Notes: generated by a model not told the origin, from the letters alone. A DNA stretch of 64,000 bases from an uncultured Clostridia bacterium (GCA_949290575.1 CASESJ010000005.1:1-64000); one strand, 5' to 3'. Positions 16,795-25,516 are shown, counted from the stretch's first letter. Numbers and translations: made by a program.

Positions 16795-18195
16795 TTAAAT
16801 AACTCTGTCGTCGTCATTGCCCGAGTAAGGAGCTTCGCCCTCGGGGAGGTTATCCGAAAGTCCTGCGGACGCGCCTGCCGCCTCGACGGGAAGTTTATTT
16901 TCCCTGCTGTAGAGCACCTTTAAAAGTATGGGCGTGAGTATGGACGATACGAGTATCAGAAGCACGGTCATGAGCACGAATTCGCTGCCCAGAGCGTGTT
17001 CGCCGAGGGTTGAGCTTGTGACCGTCTGGGTGACGATGAGCGCGACTTCGCCGCGCGCCATCATGCCGACGCCGCCGATTGCGCTCTCCCTCCACGAGTA
17101 GCCGAATGCCCTGCAGACCGCGCCGCAGCCGACGATTTTGCCGACGAGACCTGCGATTACCGCGAGCACGCAGAACAGGAAGACCGCGGGCTGAAGTCCC
17201 GCAAATGTTATGGAGGATATACCGATATTCGCGAAGAATACGGGCGCGAACATTGTATATGTATTGACCTCTATCTTCTTATCGGTATATTCGCTCGCCC
17301 TGTGAACGGTGGAAAGGACGACGCCTGCAAGGAATGCGCCAGTTATGTCTGCAACGCCGAAGATTTCTTCAGCCGCCCAGCTGTATACGAAGCATACAAC
17401 GAGCGAGAATACGGGAATGCGGTGAGTGTGCGACCACTTGCTGTCCAGCCATTTGAACAGCTTGGAAACGCCGAAACCTGCGACTATCGCCACTATGAAG
17501 AAGACTACTATCATTATGATAGTGCCGTATATGGTCGACTTGAACGCCGTAAAGCCGTCTGCGGCGGGCTCTGCATTGCCCGAGCGGGCGATACCCGTGA
17601 CTATCGAGAGAAGCACTATGCCGATTACGTCGTCTATGATGGCGGCAGAGACAATCGTAGTGCCGAGCTTGGTATTGATTTTGCCGAGTTCCTTGAGCAC
17701 GGAGACGGTTATTGCAACCGAAGTCGCGGTGAGAATTGTGCCGATGAATATGCTCTGACAGATGTTGTCAACGCCCAGACCTATATTGCCGAAGCCGAGC
17801 GAAATTAAAAAACCGAGAGCCATGGGCACGGCTACGCCCGTGCAAGCGACGAGCGTGCTTGCAAGACCCGTCTTTTTGAGGTCGTCGAGGTTGGTCTCAA
17901 GTCCCGCGCTGAACATTAAAAGCAGCACGCCGATTTTTGAGAAGAGCGAAAGCCCGTCCTCGTTGCCGGCTATCGAGAAGAGCGCGTAGTAGTCTTCGCC
18001 CTCGAAGCCTATGAATGTGAAGCCGCAGAACTCGCCGAAGATGGCGGGTCCCAGGAGGATGCCGGCGATTATGTAGCCGAGCACTTCGGGAAGTCCGAAT
18101 TTTCTGAACACAAGTCCTAAAAGCTTGGTACTTAGCAGTATGACCGCAAGCACCATAGCAAAGGAAAGTGCGTTGTCGACAATGACAGGAAACAT
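16795..18195 (-). CDS. Cation/proton antiporter, CPA2 (Kef/NhaS-like) family
   Basis: Integral membrane protein of 466 residues with about 12 hydrophobic segments and the CPA2 features FGLPEVLGYIIAGILLGP near the start and an acidic TM5-like ASVAITVSVLKELGK...IDDVIGIVLLS segment holding the ion-binding aspartates. It probably exchanges Na+ or K+ for protons. The acidic 30-residue tail is cytoplasmic, and no RCK/TrkA-N domain is present. The start at 18195 is preferred over one at 18279 because of its AGAAGG site and the correct N-terminal membrane helix. Confidence 0.9.
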   Translation of the reverse strand: MFPVIVDNALSFAMVLAVILLSTKLLGLVFRKFGLPEVLGYIIAGILLGPAIFGEFCGFTFIGFEGEDYYALFSIAGNEDGLSLFSKIGVLLLMFSAGLETNLDDLKKTGLASTLVACTGVAVPMALGFLISLGFGNIGLGVDNICQSIFIGTILTATSVAITVSVLKELGKINTKLGTTIVSAAIIDDVIGIVLLSIVTGIARSGNAEPAADGFTAFKSTIYGTIIMIVVFFIVAIVAGFGVSKLFKWLDSKWSHTHRIPVFSLVVCFVYSWAAEEIFGVADITGAFLAGVVLSTVHRASEYTDKKIEVNTYTMFAPVFFANIGISSITFAGLQPAVFLFCVLAVIAGLVGKIVGCGAVCRAFGYSWRESAIGGVGMMARGEVALIVTQTVTSSTLGEHALGSEFVLMTVLLILVSSILTPILLKVLYSRENKLPVEAAGASAGLSDNLPEGEAPYSGNDDDRVI

Positions 18196-18258
18196 ATTTT
18201 TAAACCTTCTTATTCCGAATTTTGCCCGAGCGGACAATATTGTATTAAACGTTACTAT

Positions 18259-18286
18259 ATTATATATATTTTTTTTCAAAAGGCAA
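18259..18286 (-). promoter_or_regulatory. Promoter of the antiporter gene
   Basis: Minus strand TTGCCT (18281-18286), 16 bp, TATAAT (18259-18264). The leader would be about 60 nt. Confidence 0.65.
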
Positions 18287-18415
18287 CAATGTTTGCCCTA
18301 CTGTTGCATTATAAATTGGATTTTTGTCCCCTTTTTTGTGTTAATAGCAGTTGACTTTGGTATTTTAAGGCATTTATGCCACAAAAAAACAATTAAAATT
18401 TTTTTGAAAAAGGTA

Positions 18416-18443
18416 TTGACAAACGCCGAAACTGTGTTATACT
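18416..18443 (+). promoter_or_regulatory. Strong promoter of the 18.45 kb RNA
   Basis: TTGACA (18416-18421), 16-bp spacer, TATACT (18438-18443), with the TGN extension at 18435-18437. An AT-rich tract lies upstream (18385-18405), like an UP element. Predicted transcription start is near 18450. Confidence 0.88.
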
Positions 18444-18511
18444 GTAGTTGAAAAAAGAAAATAACTTACAAAAAGTGTTAGCGCGCAACACAAATACAGG
18501 AGTGTAAGTGT

Positions 18512-18526
18512 ATGAAGTACAAGTAG
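18512..18526 (+). CDS. Four-codon minigene in the structured RNA
   Basis: ATG-AAG-TAC-AAG-TAG would encode MKYK. An AGGAG motif lies 9 nt before the ATG. Helix 18464-18470/18503-18509 sits between them and may control access. Expression is an inference. Confidence 0.4.
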   Translation: MKYK

Positions 18527-18625
18527 CCGCGAAAGCGGGTCAAGGTTTATTGATTTGAGCGGGAAGCTATAGCGACCGCCCGTTGAGATATATGTTCCGA
18601 AGTAAGCAAAAGGAGGTAAGTAATT

Positions 18626-18673
18626 ATGACAAGATTACTTCTTTCAAAAGCTCTCGAAGGTAAAGGATGGTAA
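18626..18673 (+). CDS. 15-codon minigene in the structured RNA
   Basis: Encodes MTRLLLSKALEGKGW. The AAAGGAGG site is full strength with 9-nt spacing, much better than chance. The ATG lies in the 9-nt loop of hairpin 18618-18624/18634-18640, while an alternative pairing (18599-18605/18635-18641) would instead loop out the ribosome-binding site, suggesting a switch. The tryptophan codon directly before the stop recalls regulatory leader peptides, but no structural gene follows. Confidence 0.5.
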   Translation: MTRLLLSKALEGKGW

Positions 18674-18876
18674 ACTCCAATGTACAATTCAGGTGCAGAG
18701 GTTTAAATTCGTAAATACGGTTTTAATTTCGCAGTAATTCCAGCAAGTACCGCATAACGGTACCTAACATGCGGAAAAGCATTACTGCAAGGGTAAATGC
18801 AAACCCGAACGGCTTTTAGTGAGTAACCGTTGGCGAGGCGACCTCGAAATTAAAATTTAATAAAATAGCAAATTCT

Positions 18877-18911
18877 CCCCGTAGCGACGTACTGCTACGG
18901 GGTATGTTTTT
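18877..18911 (+). terminator. Terminator of the structured RNA
   Basis: 9-bp stem (18877-18885 with 18894-18902, 8-nt loop), then TATG and five T. Confidence 0.85.
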
Positions 18912-19030
18912 GTTCTCCCCTCCCCCTTTGCTCCGACAGCCGCGCCCTTGCGCCGGAACCCTTTTATCCACCTGCGCCGTCCGACGCGCGCAACTTGCGC
19001 GCGTTTCCGTCTGCGCAGCGACATAGCCGC

Positions 19031-19068
19031 AAAAAAATTCCGCGCGCCGCAGTACCTGCGGCGCGCGG
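19031..19068 (-). terminator. Terminator of the hydroxyacid dehydrogenase gene
   Basis: 13-bp GC stem (19040-19052 with 19056-19068, loop TAC) followed on the minus strand by AA and seven T. Bases 18912-19030 hold only another GC-rich hairpin near 18983-19003. Confidence 0.8.
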
Positions 19069-19144
19069 ATGCATTGTCTTTTATCCGATATTTACAGAAC
19101 TGTATTTCCGTTCACCATATTATTATATTAAGCGTTTGCGGACA

Positions 19145-20107
19145 TTAAATTATGCGGTTGCGGGGCGAGCCTGCCAGATAGCAGGCGAGGTTATCCGCCA
19201 CCTCGCCGACGAGACGCTGACGCGTTTCGCGGGGTATCCAGGCGACGTGAGGGGTTATGAGCACGTTTTTAGCCTTGCCGAGCGGACAATCTTTGCGCAT
19301 GGGCTCGTCCGTGAGCACATCGAGGCACGCGCCCGAAATTCTGCCGCTGTTGAGAGCCTTTGCAAGAGCATCCTCGTCGATGAGCCCGCCGCGGGCGGTG
19401 TTGACAATTATCGCCTCGCGCTTCATAAGCGCAATCGTCTGTTCGTTGACGAGACGGCTGGTCTGGTCGTTGAGCGGGCAATGCAGGGATAAAAAGTCGC
19501 TCTGCGCGAAAATTTCTTCCTTTGAGACGAGTTCGTAACGGCAATCTTCGGGCTTGGTGCGCGTGCATACGATGACCCGCATGCCGAAGGCTTCGGCTAT
19601 GCGGGCAGTCGCCCTGCCGATATTGCCGAAACCGTAGACGCCGAAGGTCTTGCCGTAAATTTCGCGCGTCTGCCAGGGCATGTAACAGAAGGTTTTAGCC
19701 CTCTTCCAGTCCCCTCTCGCAACCGACGCGCCGTATTTTCCTATCTCGCCGACAAAGCTTAAAAGCAGGGCGAACGCATGCTGGCTTACGGCGTGCGTGG
19801 AATATCCGGGCACATTGCAAACAGTTATTCCCGCCTTCTCGCACGCCTTCAGATCGATATTGTTGTATCCCGTAGAATATGTGCCCACATATCTGAGATT
19901 TCTGCAGGCGGAAAGCAGCTTTTCGTCCACATTCGCCTTGTTGACGAGCAGCGCGTCCGCATCCGCCGCCGCATGAGCCAGTCCGCCCGCCGACAGCACG
20001 TCGTAAAAGGTGACGTCGCCCAGCTCGCCGAGCGCGGAAAAATCTATGTCGCCGCAGGAAACCGTGCAGGTATCCACCGAAACTATCTTTATATTCTTGC
20101 CTTCCAC
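19145..20107 (-). CDS. D-2-hydroxyacid dehydrogenase (NAD-dependent)
   Basis: Reduces a 2-keto acid to the D-hydroxy acid or the reverse; 320 residues. The nucleotide fold has VYGFGNIGRATARIAEAFG (GxGxxG, about 149-167). Catalytic residues of the family are seen as Arg in NTARGGLIDEDAL (about 238), Glu near 267 and His in NVLITPHVAWIPRETR (about 290). It resembles glycerate/hydroxypyruvate reductases more than D-lactate dehydrogenase, but the substrate is not settled. It is a single gene with its own terminator. Confidence 0.9.
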   Translation of the reverse strand: MEGKNIKIVSVDTCTVSCGDIDFSALGELGDVTFYDVLSAGGLAHAAADADALLVNKANVDEKLLSACRNLRYVGTYSTGYNNIDLKACEKAGITVCNVPGYSTHAVSQHAFALLLSFVGEIGKYGASVARGDWKRAKTFCYMPWQTREIYGKTFGVYGFGNIGRATARIAEAFGMRVIVCTRTKPEDCRYELVSKEEIFAQSDFLSLHCPLNDQTSRLVNEQTIALMKREAIIVNTARGGLIDEDALAKALNSGRISGACLDVLTDEPMRKDCPLGKAKNVLITPHVAWIPRETRQRLVGEVADNLACYLAGSPRNRII

Positions 20108-20173
20108 TTTTTCACCCGTAATTTAAAAATTTTTTGTCGTTCGCGCGGCAATATGTGCCGCTCAATGCGCAGT

Positions 20174-20590
20174 TCAGTCACTTTTGTCCGACTTTTCGCG
20201 CACGACGTCGTAGCTCAGCGTGATGAGATTTTTAATCGTTCCGTCGTCGACGTCGGCGTCCAGAACGACGGATATCCACAGCCGCTTGTTCATGTGATAC
20301 GCGGGAACTATGCCCGAAAAATTCTGAAAGAGCGCAAACGACAGCTCGGGCGGACACTTGAGATTGAGCACGCCTGTGCGCTCTCTGCCGTCCAGCATTA
20401 CGGCAAGTCTGTCGCCGCCTTCGCCCGCGCACTTAACGAGCGATTTTACGGGCGCGGACATATATATTCCGAACCACTTCCCGCTCTCCTTATGCCGCAG
20501 AACGAGCGACGTGAAGTCGTCTTTGAACGGACAGTCGCAGTGCACTCCGCCCAGCGAAAGCGCGTATTTTTCGATGTCTTCCCTCGTCAT
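20174..20590 (-). CDS. MmcQ/YjbR family protein
   Basis: 138-residue cytoplasmic protein of the YjbR (CyaY-like fold) family, found widely with proposed DNA-binding function but no proven role. Recognisable features are the N-terminal TREDIEKYALSLGGV, the lack of metal motifs, the central KWFGIYM strand and the C-terminal MNKRLWISVVLD-to-LITLSYDVV helix region. It lies 25 bp downstream of a small acidic gene in the same direction. Confidence 0.82.
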   Translation of the reverse strand: MTREDIEKYALSLGGVHCDCPFKDDFTSLVLRHKESGKWFGIYMSAPVKSLVKCAGEGGDRLAVMLDGRERTGVLNLKCPPELSFALFQNFSGIVPAYHMNKRLWISVVLDADVDDGTIKNLITLSYDVVREKSDKSD

Positions 20591-20615
20591 ATTTCCCCTC
20601 TGAACGTCGTCTAAG

Positions 20616-20897
20616 TCAGTCCTCCAGCGTGAATGTGAATTCGTCGTAACCTATGGACGTCTCCCTCTCGAATGTCGCGCCGTCGCCGACGTTTTCGAGC
20701 ACGAAATAGTGCGCCTGTGCCCCCTCCATCAGTCTGAAACAGACCGCGCCGTCTATGACTTCGTCTATTATTATTCTGAAGAACGGCAGACGGAATATTT
20801 CATCCAGACGAAATTCCCCCTCGCACGCGTCGAGGTACTGCTCGCCGCCGTATTCGCTGTCGTACGCGGACGAGTTTACTTTTATTTTTATTTTCAT
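20616..20897 (-). CDS. Small acidic protein of unknown function
   Basis: 93 residues, strongly acidic, no membrane segment or signal peptide, predicted mostly beta strand. Not recognised. It sits just upstream of the YjbR gene and is probably co-transcribed with it. Codon use is like the backbone. The 115 bp before it hold the divergent kdgK promoter. Confidence 0.7.
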   Translation of the reverse strand: MKIKIKVNSSAYDSEYGGEQYLDACEGEFRLDEIFRLPFFRIIIDEVIDGAVCFRLMEGAQAHYFVLENVGDGATFERETSIGYDEFTFTLED

Positions 20898-20952
20898 ACA
20901 AATATAATAACGCGACAGTCAAAAAAAATCAATACAATTTTGGCGTTTGGTA

Positions 20953-20981
20953 TGTACAAACCCCTCAACGGGTGATATAAT
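20953..20981 (+). promoter_or_regulatory. Promoter of the KDG kinase gene
   Basis: TGTACA (20953-20958), 17 bp, TATAAT (20976-20981). A short dyad ACCC-N6-GGGT lies in the spacer and could be an operator. Confidence 0.65.
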
Positions 20982-21012
20982 GATTACAGAAACTTTTTTA
21001 AGCGGGTGAATT

Positions 21013-22056
21013 ATGAGCAATAAGGACAATATAAAAGACGTAAGATTTATAAGCATGGGCGAGCTGCTGTTGCGCCTTTCGCCCCCCAACAACGAAAAAA
21101 TCCGCATGACCGACGAATTCAAGGTCACCTACGGCGGCGCGGAGGCGAATATTGCCGTATCGCTCGCCAACCTCGGCGTGGACTCGTCATATTTCACCGT
21201 CGTGCCCGACTCGTCGATAGGCAAGGCGGCAATAAGATATATCCGCTCGAACGACGTGCACTGCTCGCCCTGTATATATGTAAATCAGGGCAGAATGGGC
21301 ATATACTTCCTCGAAGAGGGCTTCGGCGTAAGAGCGAGCAAGGTCACCTACGACAGAAAAGATTCCGCCTTTTCGCGCTTCGACTTCAAGACGATAGACT
21401 GGAAGGAAAAACTCAAAGGCTTTACATGGCTGCACCTTTCGGGCATTACCCCCGCCCTTTCGCCCAACTGCAGAGAGCTTATGATGCTCGCTCTTAAGGC
21501 GGCTAAGGAACTGAACATAACCGTATCTTTCGACTGCAACTTCCGCTCTGCTCTCTGGGGCTGGCAGGAGGCGCGCGACTGCATTACGGAATATCTGCCC
21601 TATGTCGACGTACTCTTCGGCATAGAGCCCATCAATCTGCCAGGTCCAGACGGCAAAGACTTAAAAGACGGGCTCTCGCTCAACCCCACCTACAAGGAAC
21701 AGGACAGAATTTTCAGAGAGCTCGCCAAGAGATACCACTTCAAGGCAATCGGCAGACACGTGCGCTACGTCCATTCGGGCAGCGAAAACAGCCTGAAAGC
21801 CTTCTTATGGTATAACGGCGAAACGTACGAGAGCCGCACCTTCCGCTTCAACATCCTCGACCGCGTGGGCGGCGGCGACGCGTTTGCCAGCGGCATAATC
21901 TACGCTATGATGAGGCAGATGAGACCCGACGACATCGTCAACTTCGGCGTGGCTTCCTCGGTAATCAAGCACACCATGCACGGCGACTTCAACATCACCG
22001 ACGACGAGGAATCCATCGTCAACCTTATGAACCAGGACTACGAAATAAAGAGATAA
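21013..22056 (+). CDS. kdgK: 2-keto-3-deoxygluconate kinase-like PfkB sugar kinase
   Basis: Phosphorylates 2-keto-3-deoxygluconate to KDPG, the entry of pectin and uronate breakdown into central metabolism; 347 residues. PfkB features are the TYGGAEANIAVSLANLGV substrate-binding segment (about 38-55) and the C-terminal anion hole and base GGGDAFASGIIYA (about 288-300). Insertions near 205-225 and 240-270 match bacterial KDG kinases rather than ribokinase. It stands alone, with no KDPG aldolase beside it. A secreted pectin methylesterase gene at 54.7 kb makes a pectin role attractive, though other PfkB substrates are possible. Confidence 0.82.
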   Translation: MSNKDNIKDVRFISMGELLLRLSPPNNEKIRMTDEFKVTYGGAEANIAVSLANLGVDSSYFTVVPDSSIGKAAIRYIRSNDVHCSPCIYVNQGRMGIYFLEEGFGVRASKVTYDRKDSAFSRFDFKTIDWKEKLKGFTWLHLSGITPALSPNCRELMMLALKAAKELNITVSFDCNFRSALWGWQEARDCITEYLPYVDVLFGIEPINLPGPDGKDLKDGLSLNPTYKEQDRIFRELAKRYHFKAIGRHVRYVHSGSENSLKAFLWYNGETYESRTFRFNILDRVGGGDAFASGIIYAMMRQMRPDDIVNFGVASSVIKHTMHGDFNITDDEESIVNLMNQDYEIKR

Positions 22057-22069
22057 AAAATAAACTCAG

Positions 22070-22106
22070 AGCGCGCCGACGGCTTGAGCCGTCGGCGCGC
22101 TTTTTT
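22070..22106 (+). terminator. Terminator of kdgK
   Basis: 14-bp stem (22070-22083 with 22088-22101, loop TTGA), T-run to 22106. It may also slow transcription from the convergent MATE gene. Confidence 0.9.
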
Positions 22107-22138
22107 AATTGAACGCAATGTATCCCCCTCTGAACGTG

Positions 22139-23548
22139 TTATTGACCGCAATCCGTCCGCACAGACTGACCGCCCGAGTTCTCGTCGGGGAGACGCTTTA
22201 ATATGGCGCGGAAACGGAAAATGAAGATTGTGCCGCAAATAATCGCCGCCGTGGCGTCGGCGACGCATTCCGCCCAGTAGACGCCGCCCACACCCATAAA
22301 CAGCGGGAAGATATACGCGAGCGGCACGAGCAGAAGAATTTTTCTTAAAATGGCGATGAACAGACTTATCTTCGCCTCCGTGACGGCGACGAAGGTCGTC
22401 TGGCAGGCGCGCTGCACGCCGAATATCAGCATGCCGCCGACAAAGACGGGCAGATAACTGCGCGTGAGCGAGAGAATGTCGGGGTCGCTCGTGAAGATTG
22501 CGCCGAACAGCGAGGGCGCGCTCATCATGACTATGGCAAAGAGCGAACAATAGCCGAAGCACACAGCGAGCGTGAACAGATAGCACTGCCTGAGCCGCGC
22601 CTTGTTCTTCGCGCCGAAGTTGTAGGCAAGTATGGGCGTGACGCCCTGCGTGAAACCCGATATGGGCGTCGTTATGAGCATCATGCAGCTCTGAAGAACG
22701 GCGAGCACAGATACATACACGTCGCCGCCGAGCTCGGCCATGTCGCCGTAATATTTGAGTCTGCCGTTGAGCACGAAACCTATTACGGACTCGGTAGCCG
22801 ACATCACAAACGGCGCGACGCCGAGCGCGCCTATCGCCGCAACTACGGACAGCGAGGGCAGCATATATCTGAATTCCAGCCTGAGCGTCATGCGCTTCCC
22901 TGCGAGGACGATGACGACGAAACACGCGCTTGCAAACTGACTTATAACCGTTGCGAGCGCAGCTCCCTTTACTCCCATTCCGAAAGTGAAAATGAAGAGC
23001 GGGTCGAGCCCGATATTCAGAGCCGCGCCGACTATGACGGAAATCATGGCGGTCGCGCTCCTGCCCTGCGCCGTGAGGAAGGTATTGAGCCCCGTCGCGA
23101 GCTGCACAAAGAGCGTGCCTATAAGGTATATGCAGAGGTAGTCGTAGGCATAGCCGAAATTGCTTTCGCCCGCACCTATGAGGTATAAGAGAGGCTTTGC
23201 GCAGAAGAATGCCGTCAGTCCGAGTGTGACGGAGAATACGCAAAGGAGCATAAAGCCGTTGTTGAGAATGCGCTTTGCGCGCACTTCGTCGCCCTCGCCG
23301 AGGGCCTTTGCCGCCAGAGGCGCGCCTCCGCCCGACACGAACGAGGAAAACGCCGCAATCAGCGTTATGACAGGCGCGCACAGCCCGAGTCCGCCCAGAG
23401 CCGCCGCGCCCGCTTCGGGCATGTTGCCGATATAAATTCTGTCAACAATGTTGTACAGAAGGTTTACCACCTGAGCCAGAACGCAGGGTATGCCCATTTT
23501 AAGGCACAGTTTCCACATTCTGTCGCTGCCCATAGATTTATCCTGCAT
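22139..23548 (-). CDS. MATE family multidrug/metabolite exporter
   Basis: Twelve-helix membrane antiporter of 469 residues exporting organic cations with Na+ or H+. The N-terminal MATE repeat shows PCVLAQVVNLLYNIVDRIYIGN, followed by SFVSGGGAPLAAKALGEGD; the second repeat starts near residue 240 (TTPISGFTQGVTPILAYNFGAKNK). The start at 23548 has GGAGA 6 bp upstream. It is a single gene, convergent with kdgK. Confidence 0.92.
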   Translation of the reverse strand: MQDKSMGSDRMWKLCLKMGIPCVLAQVVNLLYNIVDRIYIGNMPEAGAAALGGLGLCAPVITLIAAFSSFVSGGGAPLAAKALGEGDEVRAKRILNNGFMLLCVFSVTLGLTAFFCAKPLLYLIGAGESNFGYAYDYLCIYLIGTLFVQLATGLNTFLTAQGRSATAMISVIVGAALNIGLDPLFIFTFGMGVKGAALATVISQFASACFVVIVLAGKRMTLRLEFRYMLPSLSVVAAIGALGVAPFVMSATESVIGFVLNGRLKYYGDMAELGGDVYVSVLAVLQSCMMLITTPISGFTQGVTPILAYNFGAKNKARLRQCYLFTLAVCFGYCSLFAIVMMSAPSLFGAIFTSDPDILSLTRSYLPVFVGGMLIFGVQRACQTTFVAVTEAKISLFIAILRKILLLVPLAYIFPLFMGVGGVYWAECVADATAAIICGTIFIFRFRAILKRLPDENSGGQSVRTDCGQ

Positions 23549-23740
23549 TCAGCTCTCCGACCGGTATGCCGCGCAGAAATTTCCGCCGCAGGCAAATACA
23601 CGCATATTTTTTTCGACATTATATTAGCACACGCGCCGCGCGTTTGCAACAGCGAAGAGGTCAAATAATATTTTTTGAGCGACTATGGCAGAATATGTAT
23701 TTTTTACCTATAAAAATCTGACAGAAATTTAATTTGCCTA

Positions 23741-23769
23741 TTGAACATCGGCATTTATTATGTTATAAT
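23741..23769 (+). promoter_or_regulatory. Promoter of the HIT gene
   Basis: TTGAAC (23741-23746), 17 bp, TATAAT (23764-23769); start near 23776. Confidence 0.78.
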
Positions 23770-23800
23770 GTTATGAGTAAAAAATGTGAGGTAAAATATA

Positions 23801-24220
23801 ATGAAAGACGCCAACTGCGGATATTGCATGAGGGGCGAACTTTTAGAAAAGTTCGGCATATACATATGCGACCTCGAAGTATCTACTTTAATACTCTTCA
23901 AGGAACAGTCCAAGCGCGGCAGGTGCATAGTCGCTTACAAGGACCACGTCAGCGAAATAGTTGATATTTCCGACGAGGAGAGAAACAAGTTCTTTGCCGA
24001 CGTAAACAGGGCGGCTAAAGCCATACACAAGGTATTCAAGCCCGACAAGCTCAACTACGGCGCGTACGGCGATACGGGTTGCCATCTGCACATGCACCTC
24101 TGCCCCAAGTACGAGGGCGGCGATGAATGGGGCGGCACGTTTACCATGAATCCCGGCAAGACCTATCTTAAGGACGAAGAGTACGCAAAGATGATTGAAG
24201 ACATAAAAAACGCGCTCTGA
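23801..24220 (+). CDS. HIT (histidine triad) family hydrolase
   Basis: 139-residue nucleotide-binding protein of the HIT superfamily. The triad HLHMH lies near residues 98-102 in TGCHLHMHLCPKY. Members hydrolyse dinucleoside polyphosphates or AMP-linked substrates. It is longer than Hint-type proteins at the C-terminus (GGTFTMNPGKTYL). The N-terminal CxxC (CGYC) could bind zinc, as in some HIT proteins. It has its own promoter and is followed at 45 bp by the GltD-like gene. Confidence 0.85.
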   Translation: MKDANCGYCMRGELLEKFGIYICDLEVSTLILFKEQSKRGRCIVAYKDHVSEIVDISDEERNKFFADVNRAAKAIHKVFKPDKLNYGAYGDTGCHLHMHLCPKYEGGDEWGGTFTMNPGKTYLKDEEYAKMIEDIKNAL

Positions 24221-24264
24221 CGCGTCGAGTTATCACATAAAAAAACCATACGGGGGAATTAATA

Positions 24265-25491
24265 ATGGCACATAACGTCATAGCCGAAGCAAAGCGTTGC
24301 CTCAACTGCAAGAAGCCGCTCTGCCGTCAGGGTTGCCCTATCAATACGGACATACCCAACTTCATTTCCACTTTCTTAAAGGGCGATATCGACGCCGCGG
24401 GCAAAATGCTCTTCGACAACAACCCGCTCTCCGTCGTCTGCTCGATTGTATGCAACCACGGCAATCAGTGTCAGGGTCACTGCATACGCGGTCTCAAGGG
24501 CGAGCCCGTTGAAATTTCCACTATAGAAAATTACATCTCCGAACGCTACCTGGACAACCTCGTCCTCGAAAGAGCTCCGTCAAACGGAATAAAGGTAGCC
24601 GTCATCGGCTCGGGTCCCGCGGGCATAACCATCTCCATAAAGCTCGCTCAGCTCGGCTACGACGTCACCGTGTTCGAGAGCAAGACCGACATCGGCGGCG
24701 TACTCAGGTTCGGCATTCCCGACTTCCGCCTGCCCCACACCATAATCGACAGGTATAAGCAGCTCATGCTTCACCTCGGCATAAAGATAAGGGTAAACGT
24801 AACCATAGGCAAGGCGTTCGGCATAGAGGAACTCTTCCGCGACGGTTTCAAAGCCATCTCCATCGGCACGGGCGTTACCTGGCCCATTGCCCTCAACATC
24901 AAGGGCGAAACGCTCGGACACGTGCACTACGGCGTACACTTCCTCGAAAGACCCGAGGGCTATGAGCTCGGCAAGAGCATGATTGTCATCGGCGCGGGCA
25001 ACGTCGCCATGGACGTTGCGAGAACGGCTTTAAGGCGCGGCGTGCGCGACGTCAAAGTCGTCGTGCGTTCGGACAGATACACCGCCTCCGCCGAGGAAAA
25101 AGAATATGCAGAAATCGAGGGCGCGGAATTCATATTCAATAAAGCTCCCGTAGAAATCACCGACGAGGGCGTGGTGTTCGCCGACACCGTCTGCGACGAA
25201 AATCACAGAGTTATTTCCGTCTCCGAGGAGACCTCGCTCATGAAGGCGGATACCGTCATGATCTGCGTATCGCAGAGACCTTCCAACATGATACTCACTC
25301 AGACCGCAGGTCTTGAAACCAACGATCGCGGACTTGCCAAAATCAATGAAAACGGCGAGACCACCCGTCCCGGCGTATTCGCGTCCGGCGACGTCGTAAA
25401 GGGCGCAAAGACGGTTGTCGAGGCGGTTGAACAGTCCAAACGCGTGGCGTTTGCAATGCACGAATATCTGCAGAGCCTGCCCAAAGACTGA
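24265..25491 (+). CDS. FAD/NAD(P)-dependent oxidoreductase, GltD (glutamate synthase small subunit) family
   Basis: 408-residue flavoprotein. The N-terminal domain has two Cys clusters (CLNCKKPLCRQGCP at 12-25 and CSIVCNHGNQCQGHC near 58-72), ligands for the two Fe-S clusters of the Fer4_20 domain. An FAD-binding GSGPAGITISIKLAQLG (about 114-130) and an NAD(P) motif GAGNVAMDVARTALRRG (about 245-261) follow. No large GltB subunit is nearby, so it may serve as an electron-transfer subunit or a stand-alone reductase (NfnB, SudA or GltD-like) rather than glutamate synthase. Upstream is GGGGGAATT. Confidence 0.88.
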   Translation: MAHNVIAEAKRCLNCKKPLCRQGCPINTDIPNFISTFLKGDIDAAGKMLFDNNPLSVVCSIVCNHGNQCQGHCIRGLKGEPVEISTIENYISERYLDNLVLERAPSNGIKVAVIGSGPAGITISIKLAQLGYDVTVFESKTDIGGVLRFGIPDFRLPHTIIDRYKQLMLHLGIKIRVNVTIGKAFGIEELFRDGFKAISIGTGVTWPIALNIKGETLGHVHYGVHFLERPEGYELGKSMIVIGAGNVAMDVARTALRRGVRDVKVVVRSDRYTASAEEKEYAEIEGAEFIFNKAPVEITDEGVVFADTVCDENHRVISVSEETSLMKADTVMICVSQRPSNMILTQTAGLETNDRGLAKINENGETTRPGVFASGDVVKGAKTVVEAVEQSKRVAFAMHEYLQSLPKD

Positions 25492-25516
25492 TTGACGCAA
25501 TATTGAAAAATGAAAT

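Larger units (their letters stand above)
18450..18911 (+). ncRNA. Free-standing structured RNA, about 460 nt, family not recognised
   Basis: A transcript bounded by a strong promoter and terminator with no long reading frame. Helices visible by complementarity: 18464-18470/18503-18509 enclosing 18475-18479/18487-18491; CCGC-GAAA-GCGG (18527-18538), a GNRA tetraloop; 18618-18624/18634-18640; a long-range 11-bp helix 18721-18731/18845-18855. The last encloses a junction of four hairpins: 18732-18738/18781-18787 with inner 18747-18752/18758-18763, then 18791-18794/18803-18806, 18808-18812/18827-18831 and 18834-18838/18842-18846. It also carries two minigenes with good ribosome-binding sites. It does not resemble tmRNA, SRP RNA, RNase P or 6S RNA as I know them. 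Confidence 0.75.

Noticed and set aside
18512..18800. Decayed protein gene in the frame of the minigenes
   Set aside because: The frame has about one stop in ten codons, more than chance, and the region is dominated by helices, so a structured RNA fits better than a pseudogene.
18450..18911. tmRNA, SRP RNA, 6S RNA or RNase P RNA
   Set aside because: No tRNA-like ends or tag frame ending in ALAA, no SRP apical GGAAG motif, no RNase P conserved core and no single long 6S-like hairpin could be found.
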